Assembly (NCBI GenBank): GCA_023078555.1
Contig: CM041202.1
Location: 3,902,022-3,966,021 of the forward strand
Reading direction: 5' to 3'
Origin: Ulva prolifera
Lineage: Eukaryota > Chlorophyta > Ulvophyceae > Ulvales > Ulvaceae
Length of the DNA stretch: 64,000 nucleotides
The first letter of the stretch is position 1. Every line of letters begins with the position of its first letter. The position numbers and the translations under genes were made by a program. Below, one piece after another: positions 56,201 to 64,000 of the stretch. The notes under the pieces were generated by a model. It searched no databases. It saw nothing but the letters and a program-made list of their open reading frames with translations, and was not told the DNA's origin.

Positions 56201-58490
56201 TGATTTTGAAAGCATCATGAAGACACAACTGCCTATGCCCACATGAACGCGCACATATGATGCAGGCATTCGCATACTCGACCTCATGCATCATAGCTTC
56301 TATTGCAGCCCAGAGGCGGCTGACTGACACCTCTGTCACATGTCTGTGGCTGCATACGTGTGCCCGCTCCAAGCCACATGAAATATCTGCTCAAATCCAC
56401 CATAACCATCCGCTGCTCTCCATGTATGTAAAGTAAGTTTGGTTGTGTGCATTGGTAGATGATAGGGTAAAAGGGCTCCGCACTGCATTGCTCGCAACAT
56501 CATATAGTGCCTTCAGTGCTACCTCAGAGCCCAGCGAGTGCAGATCAGCGCTTGTATAACCTTGACAGGAGGATGCAATGCCTTCAAGATCCACTCCGGC
56601 AGCAAATGAAAAGTTTTGCATGATTCTTTCTAAAATGTAAAGTCTGTCCAGCCGGTCAGGAGGAGGGACAAATATCTCCAGATCAATGCGGCCAGGCCTT
56701 CGCAAAGCTGAATCCACCCCAGTCAGCAAGTTGGTGGCTGCAATCAGTCTGCAGCAGCATATTCTTTCAGTCTGCAGCACCACGTTATGCGTTTTTGTAG
56801 ATGTTCCTGTACAGTGCCATAACCCCCGGTCATCACTCCCGCACCGCATGATCCCCTAAAAAAGGAAACGCCTAGTCTGCCACCCATGACGCAAAACATT
56901 TGCTTCGGGAAATTTACTGGAGGTGTCACAAGGGAAGGCACGACTGATGCTGTCTCAGTGTGTGACAGCACACCTGATGGCAGGATTTGTGACGTCAGAG
57001 CCATCAAGCAGAGTGAGAAGCTGAGCCACCAGACGAACCTCATGAACACTTGCATGGCTTCGTTGAGGACAGATCGCATCGATTTCATCAACGAAGATGA
57101 CGGCGACCCGTCCGGACGGCACATTGCAAGCCTTCTGGAACGCACGACGCAGCACGCCCTCGGATTCGCCCAAGCTGGACTTAGCTAGGTCAGCCGCTTT
57201 CAGCTCAAGCAAGACTGCACCTGTTTCTTTTGCAGCCATCTGCATGAGACAGCCATGTCGTACACGGCGGGCGCAGTTGAAATTTATCATGGCAGGTTGA
57301 TGTGATGATCAGCATCAGGAACAAGGCATAAGTACGAGCTGCCTGCATTGAGCATCCACTGCATCACATTGTGATCGAGTGTGGAACGCTGTCAAACGCT
57401 GTCAAAAGCCGTGACAGCTATGTGATGTGTTGATCACCAGCACAGCACACACGGGTATATCTTGTGCGTCGCTGATTAATACAGGATCGCCTCAGAAAAT
57501 TCATAATTTGCCAACCTGGACGAGACTTGTTTTGCCAACTCCAGGTGGGCCATGCAGCAGACAGCCTTTGCGCCAGCCTATTCCCAGCGTCGAGCTCTCC
57601 GCACGGTACTGATGGGGCCAAGCAAGGAACTGTATCAGCTGTCGCTTCACGGACTGCTGCGACATCAGATGTAACAGTCGAAGATATCAGCCGGCAACAC
57701 TGGTCGAGCAAGTACACGTATGGTTGAAGCGCGAAAGGCAGCCAGGTACAGCACCATAACACCTGCAGTAGGAATAAATGATATGGGCCAATTTGAATTC
57801 GCTTGCCGGCTTGATGGACTTGTGTTTGACCGAGTCTAAGTGTGTTCCAAGGACAAAAGCAGTACGACACGCATGTGCTACGTGGGCTCTGCTGGCGAGA
57901 CATGCAATCGGGCGACGTATATGCAAATGCCGCGAAAATATGGTGGATTTGACCAGCGTGGGGGACTGCAGAATGTGGTGTGGGGAGGGTAGTGAGGGAG
58001 GGAACGGGAATTCGAGGGTGGTCAATATTTGCACCTCGAACCCACCGTCTCTTGCATACAGCTGCATTTGGCCAATAAACGTGCGTGTTTAAGGAGAGAC
58101 CGTCGTCGTTCGTTCTAAATTCGTGGCTCCCTCCGCGCACCGCGCAGACTGTTGTCGGCGAATTGCAGTACGCAAACCTGGATAACAGTTTCTGGAGACA
58201 TTGTCGCAGTGGATCGCAGCTGGGGTTGTGCACGCCTCCAATTTGCCATTTGAAGTCTCGGTGACGTTTTCCGTCGTTCACTGCGATGCGTCAACAATTT
58301 GCTTAGTTTCACGGGATTCCGGCCATGTTGCACACGCTTGCTTTGCAACTTTCGCAGTCAATCGGACATCCCGATGGCCGATAGCGCCGGCCACGCGATT
58401 TGCCCGAAATGTCCGAATTTCATCGCGATGCCGGTCAAGGGGAACACTCTTGGTCACAGAAGCTCCATTCCCCGGACCGGCGCCAGCGCA
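42908..58490 (-). CDS. AFG2B: AFG2B/SPATA5L1-like double AAA ATPase (spliced, 12-kb intron)
   Basis: Exons joined by eye with consistent phases: 58490-58282 (tentative N domain), 57656-57516, 57239-56974, 56748-56484, 44254-44093, 44026-43822, 43666-43484, 43284-42908 (stop at 42908). D1 has Walker A GPPGVGKT, Walker B VIFVDEID with CPQR, and sensor ATN. D2 has GPSGCCKT, LLFDDLD and ATTNKPW. The RIYVPPPD...LAILSSCTESMP stretch and LLTLLDG fit the SPATA5L1 branch better than CDC48 or NVL. Family members act with AFG2A in releasing shuttling factors from pre-60S ribosomes (established for AFG2 proteins; inferred here). The N-terminal start and the link between N domain and D1 were not resolved. 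Confidence 0.85.
44826..45688 (-). mobile_element. non-autonomous hAT element, TSD GATCCGGC
   Basis: 863 bp. 16-bp perfect terminal inverted repeats CAGTGTTTAAAATTTC. 8-bp target duplication GATCCGGC at 44818-44825 and 45689-45696, the hAT signature. Interior encodes ends of a transposase (next entries). Sub-terminal TAGCTTGCTAAGCTATA palindromes on both sides. Confidence 0.95.
44960..45490 (-). pseudogene. internally deleted hAT transposase
   Basis: 45490-45107 starts MAGRPPKTKLPKHYATKGLF (from the ATG within), a basic N-terminal segment, followed by an acidic linker. In another frame, 45135-44960 carries STDERGFSAMDFLKNKRRNR, the hAT C-terminal dimerisation signature (SSxxxER.FS....I.TK.RNRL). 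The DDE-type catalytic core between them is missing, so this is a deletion derivative that would need a transposase in trans. Confidence 0.8.
45750..46135. repeat. hAT-related fragment beside the TSD
   Basis: Shares GCGAGCGAAGCGAGCGA palindromes with 45577-45600 inside the hAT element. Possibly an older relative. A - strand frame 46083-45826 is not recognised. Confidence 0.35.
46945..47200 (-). repeat. dispersed repeat family A, copy 2 (partial, inverted)
   Basis: Reverse complement of the 3' half of 48403-48845: GGGGGTCTGCACTCGGGACAT, ATCGCCCAGGGCCCTGGGCG, TTTCGCCCAGGGA. Confidence 0.75.
48403..48845 (+). repeat. dispersed repeat family A, copy 3
   Basis: Full-length relative of 12383-12850. 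Contains the palindrome GCCCAGGGCCCTGGGC near 48769 and GTTTCGCCCAGGGACC near 48710. Confidence 0.78.
50175..50505 (-). pseudogene. second hAT-like transposase fragment
   Basis: Two short - strand frames. 50505-50341 reads MAQDKRPADSLQETESSDEA and ends in AAA-stop. 50324-50175 reads MMSAKPSSTAVERLWNFGDN then LTAKRRSMKY, matching the hAT C-terminal motif (P.S...VERLFS...LT.KR). No terminal repeats were confirmed around it. Confidence 0.55.
52251..52311 (-). ncRNA. hammerhead ribozyme-like motif 2 (type I)
   Basis: On the - strand: stem I distal CACG/CGTG, proximal GACAT (52301-52297) with ATGTT (52262-52258), core CTGATGA (52296-52290), stem II GGCC/GGCT around CTTCGGCAA, core GAAA (52272-52269), short stem III, predicted cleavage between 52263 and 52262 (after TC). 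All invariant core bases are present. Confidence 0.8.
53210..53485 (+). CDS. unrecognised protein-like ORF upstream of hammerhead 1
   Basis: Open to the stop at 53483. Reads VHVGRVYFWAWMMGMRARLR, LDGLLNAAGSLAIWLDASHL, FSAERRAILVFHPG and ends RLLAAG. Composition is GC-rich and protein-like, unlike its neighbours. It could be the C terminus of the protein of the hammerhead-bearing element, whose 3' end would then be the ribozyme region 400 bp on. No family recognised. Confidence 0.35.
   Translation, partial: PPHFTFFPSVVHVGRVYFWAWMMGMRARLRDNTSATLDGLLNAAGSLAIWLDASHLGFSAERRAILVFHPGILEDDFYAGRDLFLRLLAAG
53581..53603 (+). repeat. poly-C tract, 23 bp
   Basis: 23 consecutive C. With runs at 10231-10242 and 31065-31099, it is one of three long C runs in the window. 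Confidence 0.95.
53884..53951 (+). ncRNA. hammerhead ribozyme-like motif 1 (type I)
   Basis: Stem I distal TCACG (53887-53891) with CGTGA (53942-53946); proximal GGTGT (53894-53898) with ATGCC (53933-53937); core CTGATGA 53899-53905; stem II GGCC/GGCC (53906-53909, 53919-53922), loop CTTTGGCAA; core GAAA 53923-53926; two-pair stem III; predicted cleavage after T53932. The very short stem III is like those of Penelope-like elements and retrozymes, which act best as dimers. Confidence 0.82.
54000..56400. other. intron sequence without recognisable elements
   Basis: Part of the 12.2-kb intron. No clear coding stretch, repeat or RNA seen. Confidence 0.3.
56484..57656 (-). CDS. AFG2B: AFG2B-like D1 ATPase exons (three)
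   Basis: 57656-57516: QSVKRQLIQFLAWPHQYRA to GPPGVGKTSLVQ, donor CAG|GTTGGC, acceptor candidate with tandem CAGCAG. 57239-56974: MAAKETGAVLLELKAADLAK, GESEGVLRRAFQKA, VAVIFVDEIDAICPQR, LLTLLDG, donor CAG|GTGTGC. 56748-56484: LIAATNLLTGVDSALRRPGR, IDLEIFVPPPDRL and the helical lid YTSADLHSLGSEVALKAL. Introns 276 and 225 bp. D1 catalytic motifs are intact. The last donor (GCA|GTGCGG) is weak; the true end could differ by a few codons. Confidence 0.88.
58282..58490 (-). CDS. AFG2B: AFG2B-like N-domain exon (tentative)
   Basis: Open 70 codons with VPLDRHRDEIRTFRANRVAG, DVRLTAKVAKQACATWPES and KQIVDAS. The LD...RT.R..P/V.....G..V.....A.CTAWP pattern matches the double-psi N domain at the start of SPATA5L1. 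Donor CA|GTGAAC at 58281. No ATG in frame after the TGA at 58491-58493, so a short upstream exon is needed. Confidence 0.5.
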
Positions 58491-59530
58491 TCAAGCGTGA
58501 ATCCGCTGCTCAGATGTGAACAACTCAGCCCTTCGACCTAATCTCAGACTCAAACAACGATGACAGTTTATTATCTAACACACCTCTTTCTGGTCCCGAT
58601 AATGGGCCCAAGAGCTCGTTCTTGGCCTAGACCTTTCCGTGTGTAATTCTAGGCGAACCTCGCCACTTTCAACCAAACACCACAACGCTTTGACGGAAGA
58701 TGAAGCTGAGCTATCAAGGGCTCCAAGTCCGAAGGCACCAGCGGAGGGGCTGCCCGCGTGCGTCAAGCAAGTCAACAAAGGGCGTTTCATTGAGCATTGC
58801 CGGTAGCGGCTTATTGCTCGCAGACGCACGGCCATGCATCATACGAGAAGTCGCTGCAATCAAGTGCAGTTTGTGAACGTCGATTGAATATCACCTGCAC
58901 CTTTAATTGACATTCTCTGTGCACCCATGTCCGCCAATTAGCAGCATACGCAGGCATTCTCAGAGAGGTCACTCCCCTAAGCTTATTGTATGTGCATGTT
59001 GTGAAAGTGCCTCGTAGCGCCGAAGGCATGTGCACGTGAGGATGCACGCACAGGGTGACTCACCCATGACACATGGCAATGCCCTGCGCACGAGTTGGAA
59101 TGCGCGTTCAAGCTATATAGGTATGACGCTATATAGGTCCAACAATGACCATGGCCAAGTATTCGACTCGAATACTGACCTTGCAGGTGTGATCTCAAAT
59201 CTCGTGCGCCATGTTTTAGTACTTCGCACACATAACATTTCCACCAACCGAACTTACGGTACGACGTTGCCACTCGCGCTTGCATTCAACAGTATGTGCA
59301 TGGATGTGGCGCCGCACATGCGATTGTCCCGCGGTATGCACTCATTTGGCGCGTTCAATGACATACATCCTCATTCGTGGGGCATTCGCCCAGGGAAGGT
59401 GAATTCCAAGTCGCGAGATGAATGTCAAGTGGGGGCGAACAAAAATCTGGCGCCCGTTCGCTGCGAGTTTACATTCAAGCCAAATTGAATCAGAGTTTAT
59501 TAGAGATACAAGTTGTTGTAACGGAGCGTT

Positions 59531-59900
59531 TGTCATAAATCAGTGTCTAGGCACACATGCAATGCATGACGCGCAAGCCTGCGCATGGGTATGGTGGCCA
59601 AGGGCCCAACCCGTAATATATAAGGATAGTATGCATGAGCATACTTGGGGTGCTCCGTGAGCGCCCCAGGCCACTGTCATTGGGCCACGGTAGACATGCA
59701 CAAATGGTCGCATGTAGTCGTATGCGTCCAAGTCTGAAGTGACCTTTCTCTCACATCGTCCACAGGTTCCTTAACTATCTTGCATCTAGTGCAATATACT
59801 CCCTGCTTTGTTTAGTGGCCTTTCGTACGACCTACCGGCTCTCCCGGTATACGCACTACTAGCCTCCTAATGCACACATAATAGGTTCTCGTTTATAACA
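59531..59900 (+). mobile_element. solo LTR of the copia-1 family, TSD GCGTT
   Basis: 370 bp, TGTCATAAAT...TTATAACA, flanked by GCGTT at 59526-59530 and 59901-59905. It carries more than ten differences and a small deletion (near 59660) relative to the copia-1 LTRs, so it is older. Confidence 0.94.
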
Positions 59901-59999
59901 GCGTTAATCGGCAAGTATTATAACAATCCACAATCAATTGAATGAACTCGGTGTCGCATCTACAATACACATCATAAGGATTTTTAACCAAGCAAATGC

Positions 60000-60060
60000 A
60001 TTGTTGCGAAGCTGCTGCCGAAGCTCCGAAGCGGAGTCGAGGCCGGAACGAGGCCGCCGC
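60000..60060 (+). repeat. short satellite-like patch
   Basis: GAAGCTCCGAAGCGGAGTCG and AGGCCGGAACGAGGCCGCCG resemble the end of the 818-bp satellite unit. Confidence 0.4.
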
Positions 60061-60851
60061 TGTTGACTAGTCGGGTAGTGCAGGGAGCTGGGCACCCTAG
60101 CGAGTGTACAGAAACGACAGGAGAGAACGACACGGGTAACAATGCAGCACACAATGGAATGACTGGAACAGAAGCGCCCCAATCGACCAAAGGTAATTGT
60201 GTCGATCACAGCAAAACACTTGGAATATATGTGCCCAGGCCCATCCCTGCTTTGTGCGGTCCTCGCTACTGATAGCTCTGTGGAACTGTGGAATCGCGCT
60301 GCTCGTTGATCTCTGTACGGATCAGGGTGCAGCATCCCGCGAGATCTCGCAATCTTCTGCGGCCATTGGGATTTGGTACGTATCATCCTCTGTCAATCCA
60401 ATACAGCATGACGGTGCTGCATGGAGACACAGACGTAGACTGGCGGGCATGGTCATTGACGCTGCACCCTTGGCGTGCGCAAGCGCCGTCTAGGGGTATG
60501 CATGCGACGCATGCATGATGGGGCACGCACTGCGCTGGCACTTCGCACTGCCAAAAGGCTAAGGCATGAGGTGGCATGACAAATGGCATAGGTATGTGAG
60601 ATTATACATGCTGAGGAATGCTGGTGGCACTTTATGGGCATGTGGAATTATGCACATGTAGCTGTATGCATGCAGCTCATGTGCACAGCTCTGACGTGGT
60701 ACAGGCTTGCACTCTGAGGTATTCTTTGGGATACTTTTAGCTGACTCATTTTAGCAGGGCACTAGCCTGAGATACATACACATGTATCCACAATCGGTGC
60801 CTGCATATCTGGAATATGTGTGCTGCCGAGCAGACAGACTTGGCCATTACA

Positions 60852-60861
60852 CCTCCCCCCA
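60852..60861 (-). promoter_or_regulatory. gypsy-3 polypurine tract (putative) and LTR start
   Basis: CCTCCCCCCA here is TGGGGGGAGG on the - strand, directly followed by TGTAATGGCC (60851 downward), the expected TG start of a 3' LTR. The outer LTR end was not determined; TGTTGACTAG near 60061 is one candidate. Confidence 0.55.
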
Positions 60862-61070
60862 CATACGGGAGCGGAGCAGGGCAAACAAGAGTATGCTCTG
60901 CAAGCTCAAGACAAGTCAGGAAGCTCTGGTAAGCGGATAAATGGAGACAGCCCATTGTATTAAAATGAATGGTAGGGCACATCACAAGACCGTGGCATAG
61001 TGGTATTTACAAAGAAGGGTCTACTCATCTGGAACACGGAAGAGTGACCTTGCTGGAAATAAGGCTAGTT

Positions 61071-61385
61071 CTAGACTTGGCTGGGGAACTCCTCGCATAG
61101 ATCATGAAAGTACTCTGGCAACAATTGTTGACCTGAGTAGCGGTGAATCATTTCACTCATGGCCTCATCTAGGTCTAGGACCGCATCATGCAGCCGGCGG
61201 GTAACTCTACTGACATGGCAGAGGTCAGTGAGGTACTGAGAGTGGTAGTCTCCAAGCGCCGGCATTGTAGTGGCCTCTAGCATCAATTGGCGGACATTCT
61301 GGAGAAAGCGTTGACGCTGGACGAGGGAATGGGATGTCGGATCTTGTGGGATCTCAGGGACTGGCAGGTTTCTTACTGCACACAT
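61071..61385 (-). CDS. small ORF between gypsy-3 pol and 3' LTR
   Basis: 104 codons on the pol strand: MCAVRNLPVPEIPQDPTSHS, QRQRFLQNVRQLMLEATT, DLCHVSRVTRRLHDAVLDLD, HDLCEEFPSQV. Predicted mostly helical, no signal peptide or membrane segment, so it does not look like an env. It sits in the env position, after the chromodomain pol and before the PPT. It could be an accessory protein or a chance frame. Confidence 0.4.
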   Translation of the reverse strand: MCAVRNLPVPEIPQDPTSHSLVQRQRFLQNVRQLMLEATTMPALGDYHSQYLTDLCHVSRVTRRLHDAVLDLDEAMSEMIHRYSGQQLLPEYFHDLCEEFPSQV

Positions 61386-61601
61386 AGGTTGGCCCAGGGA
61401 TGATGGAATTGGGTCTGTCGGGATTTATGGAAGTCACATGATGGAAAAACAGGTTGGTGCCCCGTGACATGCAACCTGGCGGATCAGATTTATGCAGGGG
61501 TTGGCCTTGCTCCCGGGAGCCCCCTCCTCACATCACCTATGGCCTGGAAATCCCCGGCCTCACAGAGGCAGTCTGCTTACATCCAGGCGTCCCCTTCAGC
61601 A

Positions 61602-63989
61602 TCACAGCGGGGGGGCAGCATCAGCGCACATGCGCTTTGCGGACTCAGTCCGCATCCTACCACAACAACTGCGGTAGGTGGCCCTGGAAAGTGCTGCCTT
61701 ATGGGATTCGCTCAACCGAGAACTACGTCTACGCGGTTTGCGTTTGGTATCGCCGATGTTGCTGCCACCCGCGGGCACCTTCCCCCCAGCGACGGGACGC
61801 CTGGTGGACTCAGCCTTGGCTGCTATATGGGACAGTTGTAGCCGCGCTTCACGCGGAAACTCATGATTCATGTGCGCTCTCTGAGTACTGGAGGCATTGT
61901 GGAACAGATAATCGGCAACTTTCTCCAGGCATCCGGACAACTCATCAACTGGTAACCAAGAGTCATGAGATGCATCGTAGCCAACCCAGCGCACCAGGTA
62001 GTGAGGGCACGCGATGGAGATGTCGTTATCGCGATGCCGCGACTGCATGTCATTGACTACACATTCAATTTCATAAGTGGTCGTGTCCACAGTGGCCGAT
62101 GACTTGGCAGCTTCAGGGCTGGTGGCGCATGCAACATCGAAGGACTCGTTGTAAGGTTTCAGCACAGAGAAGTGAAAGACATCATGTAGACCTAGGCGTT
62201 GCAGCGTGGTCGGCAATGATATACGGGCAGCGGCCCGGCCCACTACCAGAATTTTACAGGGACCCAACCAGCGCGGAGTAAACTTCTTTCGGAGAGATGG
62301 ATGATGCAGAGCAACCTTACGTATAGATAGCAGGACCAAGTCACCCACAGAAAAGGTTGGCCAAGCAGATTTCCTGTTGAAATCCGACCACATTGACTGC
62401 TTGGCCTCTACCAGAGCTTGCTTTGCTAGGAAGTAGTACATGCGGTGCATCACGGCTGGAGCTGGTTGCTGATGCTGTGGCAATTTGAACGCAAGGGCTG
62501 TGGGTGACAGTGGCGGAGTGATACGGTTCAATGAGAACGGCGTGCAGCCCGTGGTTGCCGACTTGGAGCTATTCATGCTGAACTCGATATGTGGCAGGAA
62601 TGCATCCCAATCATCATGTGCAGGACCGATGAAATGCCGAACAGCTTCTTCCACAACGCGATTGTACCGCTCAACTTGCCCATTGGCTCTAGGATGGTAG
62701 GAGAATGTCAGCTGCAATGTAATGCCTAGGTGATCACAAAGGGATGTGAAAATTTTATTGTTCCACTGCGTACCGCGGTCACTACAAATGCCAAGTGGCA
62801 GGCCATAATGGGGGTATATGTGCTTGAAAAACAATGCAGCGAATCCGGGACCATTCAGAGTAGACACTGTGGGGATCAATCTTACCATCTTGCTGAATTG
62901 ATCAACAAACACAACAATGCAATTGTGACCCGACGTGGAGTTAGGCAGCTGCGTGATCATGTCTACACTCACGACACTCCAGCACGCAGAAGGTACAGGT
63001 AGTGGGGACATGACTGCCTCCCGCTCCGACGGGGACTTCAGGGTCTGACAGCTATGGCATTGTGACATAATTTTTTTGACATCCTTGTGTATATCTGGCC
63101 AGTAGAATGAGTCTGTGATCAATGATGCTGTGCGAGAGACACCCATGTGTTCATGCCAGGGGTGTACGTGGTGCCACAACAGAATTTGCCGGCGCAAGTG
63201 ATCATGATCAGGGACAACAATCTTGTTCTTGTGCAGATGAATCTGGTGCTTAGGGTCGTAATGGTATGATGCAGGTGGCTCGGCAAAATCAGAATCATGT
63301 GCATAGCCACTACGCAATCGCTGCCAGAAGTCGTCCGCGTGCAGATCTAGAGTCAAGTATCTGTTGGATTGTTTCAGAAGCAGCTCTGCTTGTGAGTGCG
63401 TACCCACACGCTGTGCGTCGACTGCGCGGCCGTCACACACCAGGTCCTCCTGGTCGACCCAGTCCACCGCGGAAGCATCCGGCTGCGCGGTCGCTACGTC
63501 GTCCTCACGCGCGGGCTGTTGGTGGAGGGGTGAGGCCGAGGAATTCGGCCTCCTCCGCTGTAGGCGCGAAGTCAATGTCTGACATTGGAGATGGGGTGCG
63601 GAGGCAACCAGGAGCGGTCGCGGAGAACGGCGGCGGGTCGGCGTTGGCATGGGCCGGCGGGGAAGTGGGGATGGGGGCGGTGGCAGCGCTGGCGGAGATC
63701 CCGTTGGCATCAACACCGGGGACCGCTGAGACCCCAGCTGCTCGCCCATGCGGGGGCTGGACCCCGAGCTGATGGAAATCACTGATGGCGGCGGCTGCGT
63801 GGGCCGCCGTGGGTCCTGTGGCTGGGACAGAGGTGGAAATTGCGACTGGGAACGCAGGTCTGGCATGGGTGGGGACAGGCCGGGCGGGGGTGAACCGAAC
63901 TTCTCCCGTAGCCGGGAGTAGTCGCAGGGCTGGGGAGAGATTGTTGGCAACGTCTGGTGGTATGGGATGGCCTGATTCATCGGCGACAT
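61602..63989 (-). CDS. gypsy-3 integrase-chromodomain (partial pol)
   Basis: 795 codons, open to the window edge (the real start is upstream). Residues 1-200 are Pro/Ser/Arg-rich linker. Integrase HHCC is at about 270-320 (LLWHHVHPWHEHMG, CHSCQ); catalytic residues lie in SVDMITQLP, CSDRGTQW and YHPRANGQVERYN; the C-terminal block has FSVGDLVLLSI, FTPRWLGPCKIL and FHFSVLKPY. A chromodomain is at about 640-700 (TYEIECVVND, HYLVRWVGYDASHDSWLPVDEL) with the aromatic cage residues largely present (Y, W, W). It ends with a basic RRRSSRLSES tail. Chromodomains target integration to histone-methylated chromatin (established for chromoviruses). Confidence 0.94.
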   Translation of the reverse strand: MSPMNQAIPYHQTLPTISPQPCDYSRLREKFGSPPPGLSPPMPDLRSQSQFPPLSQPQDPRRPTQPPPSVISISSGSSPRMGEQLGSQRSPVLMPTGSPPALPPPPSPLPRRPMPTPTRRRSPRPLLVASAPHLQCQTLTSRLQRRRPNSSASPLHQQPAREDDVATAQPDASAVDWVDQEDLVCDGRAVDAQRVGTHSQAELLLKQSNRYLTLDLHADDFWQRLRSGYAHDSDFAEPPASYHYDPKHQIHLHKNKIVVPDHDHLRRQILLWHHVHPWHEHMGVSRTASLITDSFYWPDIHKDVKKIMSQCHSCQTLKSPSEREAVMSPLPVPSACWSVVSVDMITQLPNSTSGHNCIVVFVDQFSKMVRLIPTVSTLNGPGFAALFFKHIYPHYGLPLGICSDRGTQWNNKIFTSLCDHLGITLQLTFSYHPRANGQVERYNRVVEEAVRHFIGPAHDDWDAFLPHIEFSMNSSKSATTGCTPFSLNRITPPLSPTALAFKLPQHQQPAPAVMHRMYYFLAKQALVEAKQSMWSDFNRKSAWPTFSVGDLVLLSIRKVALHHPSLRKKFTPRWLGPCKILVVGRAAARISLPTTLQRLGLHDVFHFSVLKPYNESFDVACATSPEAAKSSATVDTTTYEIECVVNDMQSRHRDNDISIACPHYLVRWVGYDASHDSWLPVDELSGCLEKVADYLFHNASSTQRAHMNHEFPREARLQLSHIAAKAESTRRPVAGGKVPAGGSNIGDTKRKPRRRSSRLSESHKAALSRATYRSCCGRMRTESAKRMCADAAPPL

Positions 63990-64000
63990 GCCAGATGATA

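Larger units (their letters stand above)
44255..56483 (-). other. 12.2-kb intron of the AFG2B-like gene
   Basis: Spans from the D1 lid exon to the inter-domain linker. Protein alignment across it needs no missing residues, so the whole stretch is intron. It contains a hAT element, a second hAT fragment, repeat-A copies, hammerhead-bearing repeats, several unknown stretches and a 23-bp poly-C. The other introns of the gene total under 1 kb. Confidence 0.75.
60852..64000 (-). mobile_element. gypsy-3: chromovirus, 5' part outside window
   Basis: - strand integrase-chromodomain pol end, small downstream ORF and PPT/LTR start in order. RT and upstream parts lie beyond position 64000. Confidence 0.88.

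Overview
This is nuclear DNA of a eukaryote. It contains a spliced host gene, three Ty3/gypsy elements, two Ty1/copia elements, LINE, SINE and hAT fragments, a Helitron-type helicase, long microsatellites and satellite-like repeats. There is no operon structure. The organism cannot be named from sequence alone. A repeat-rich alga or other protist is my best guess, and it is an inference.

Layout. 1-7.0 kb: 3' part of a decayed gypsy element (gypsy-1, + strand) whose integrase ORF begins with a PHD finger. 7.0-13.8 kb: mostly unassigned DNA with a few exon-like stretches, a copia solo LTR flanked by CGTAT-rich sequence, and a dispersed repeat. 13.8-17.8 kb: a three-unit higher-order satellite (about 818 bp per unit), an AT-rich hub and an inverted partial copy, bracketed by two direct copies of a helicase-like leader. 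17.8-20.0 kb: truncated chromovirus gypsy-2 (- strand). 20.1-27.9 kb: a PIF1/Helitron helicase ORF split by the near-complete, young copia-1 (LTRs differ at 2 of 375 positions, TSD CGCAC). 28.5-31 kb: inverted satellite copy, LINE 3' ends and a Harbinger-like remnant. 31.1-37.6 kb: copia-2 (- strand) with an uninterrupted 1852-codon ORF. 37.6-41 kb: tRNA-like sequences, a SINE with a long (TAA)n tail, solo LTRs, a LINE RT fragment and a long inverted-repeat element.

42.9-58.5 kb: the one convincing host gene, an AFG2B/SPATA5L1-type double AAA ATPase on the - strand. Its small introns are 66-276 bp, but one 12.2-kb intron separates the two ATPase domains. That intron carries a hAT element with a perfect 8-bp TSD, a second hAT transposase fragment, copies of a dispersed repeat, and two inverted sequences that fold as type I hammerhead ribozymes with covarying stem I pairs. 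59.5 kb: a copia solo LTR. 60.8-64 kb: chromodomain gypsy-3 (- strand), running off the window, with a small extra ORF downstream of pol.

Most of the window is a record of nested transposition. Exact TSDs at five sites fix several insertion events. The most interesting items are the hammerhead pair, the PHD-integrase fusion, the helicase split by copia-1, and the AAA gene with a giant intron and a degenerate second ATPase domain.
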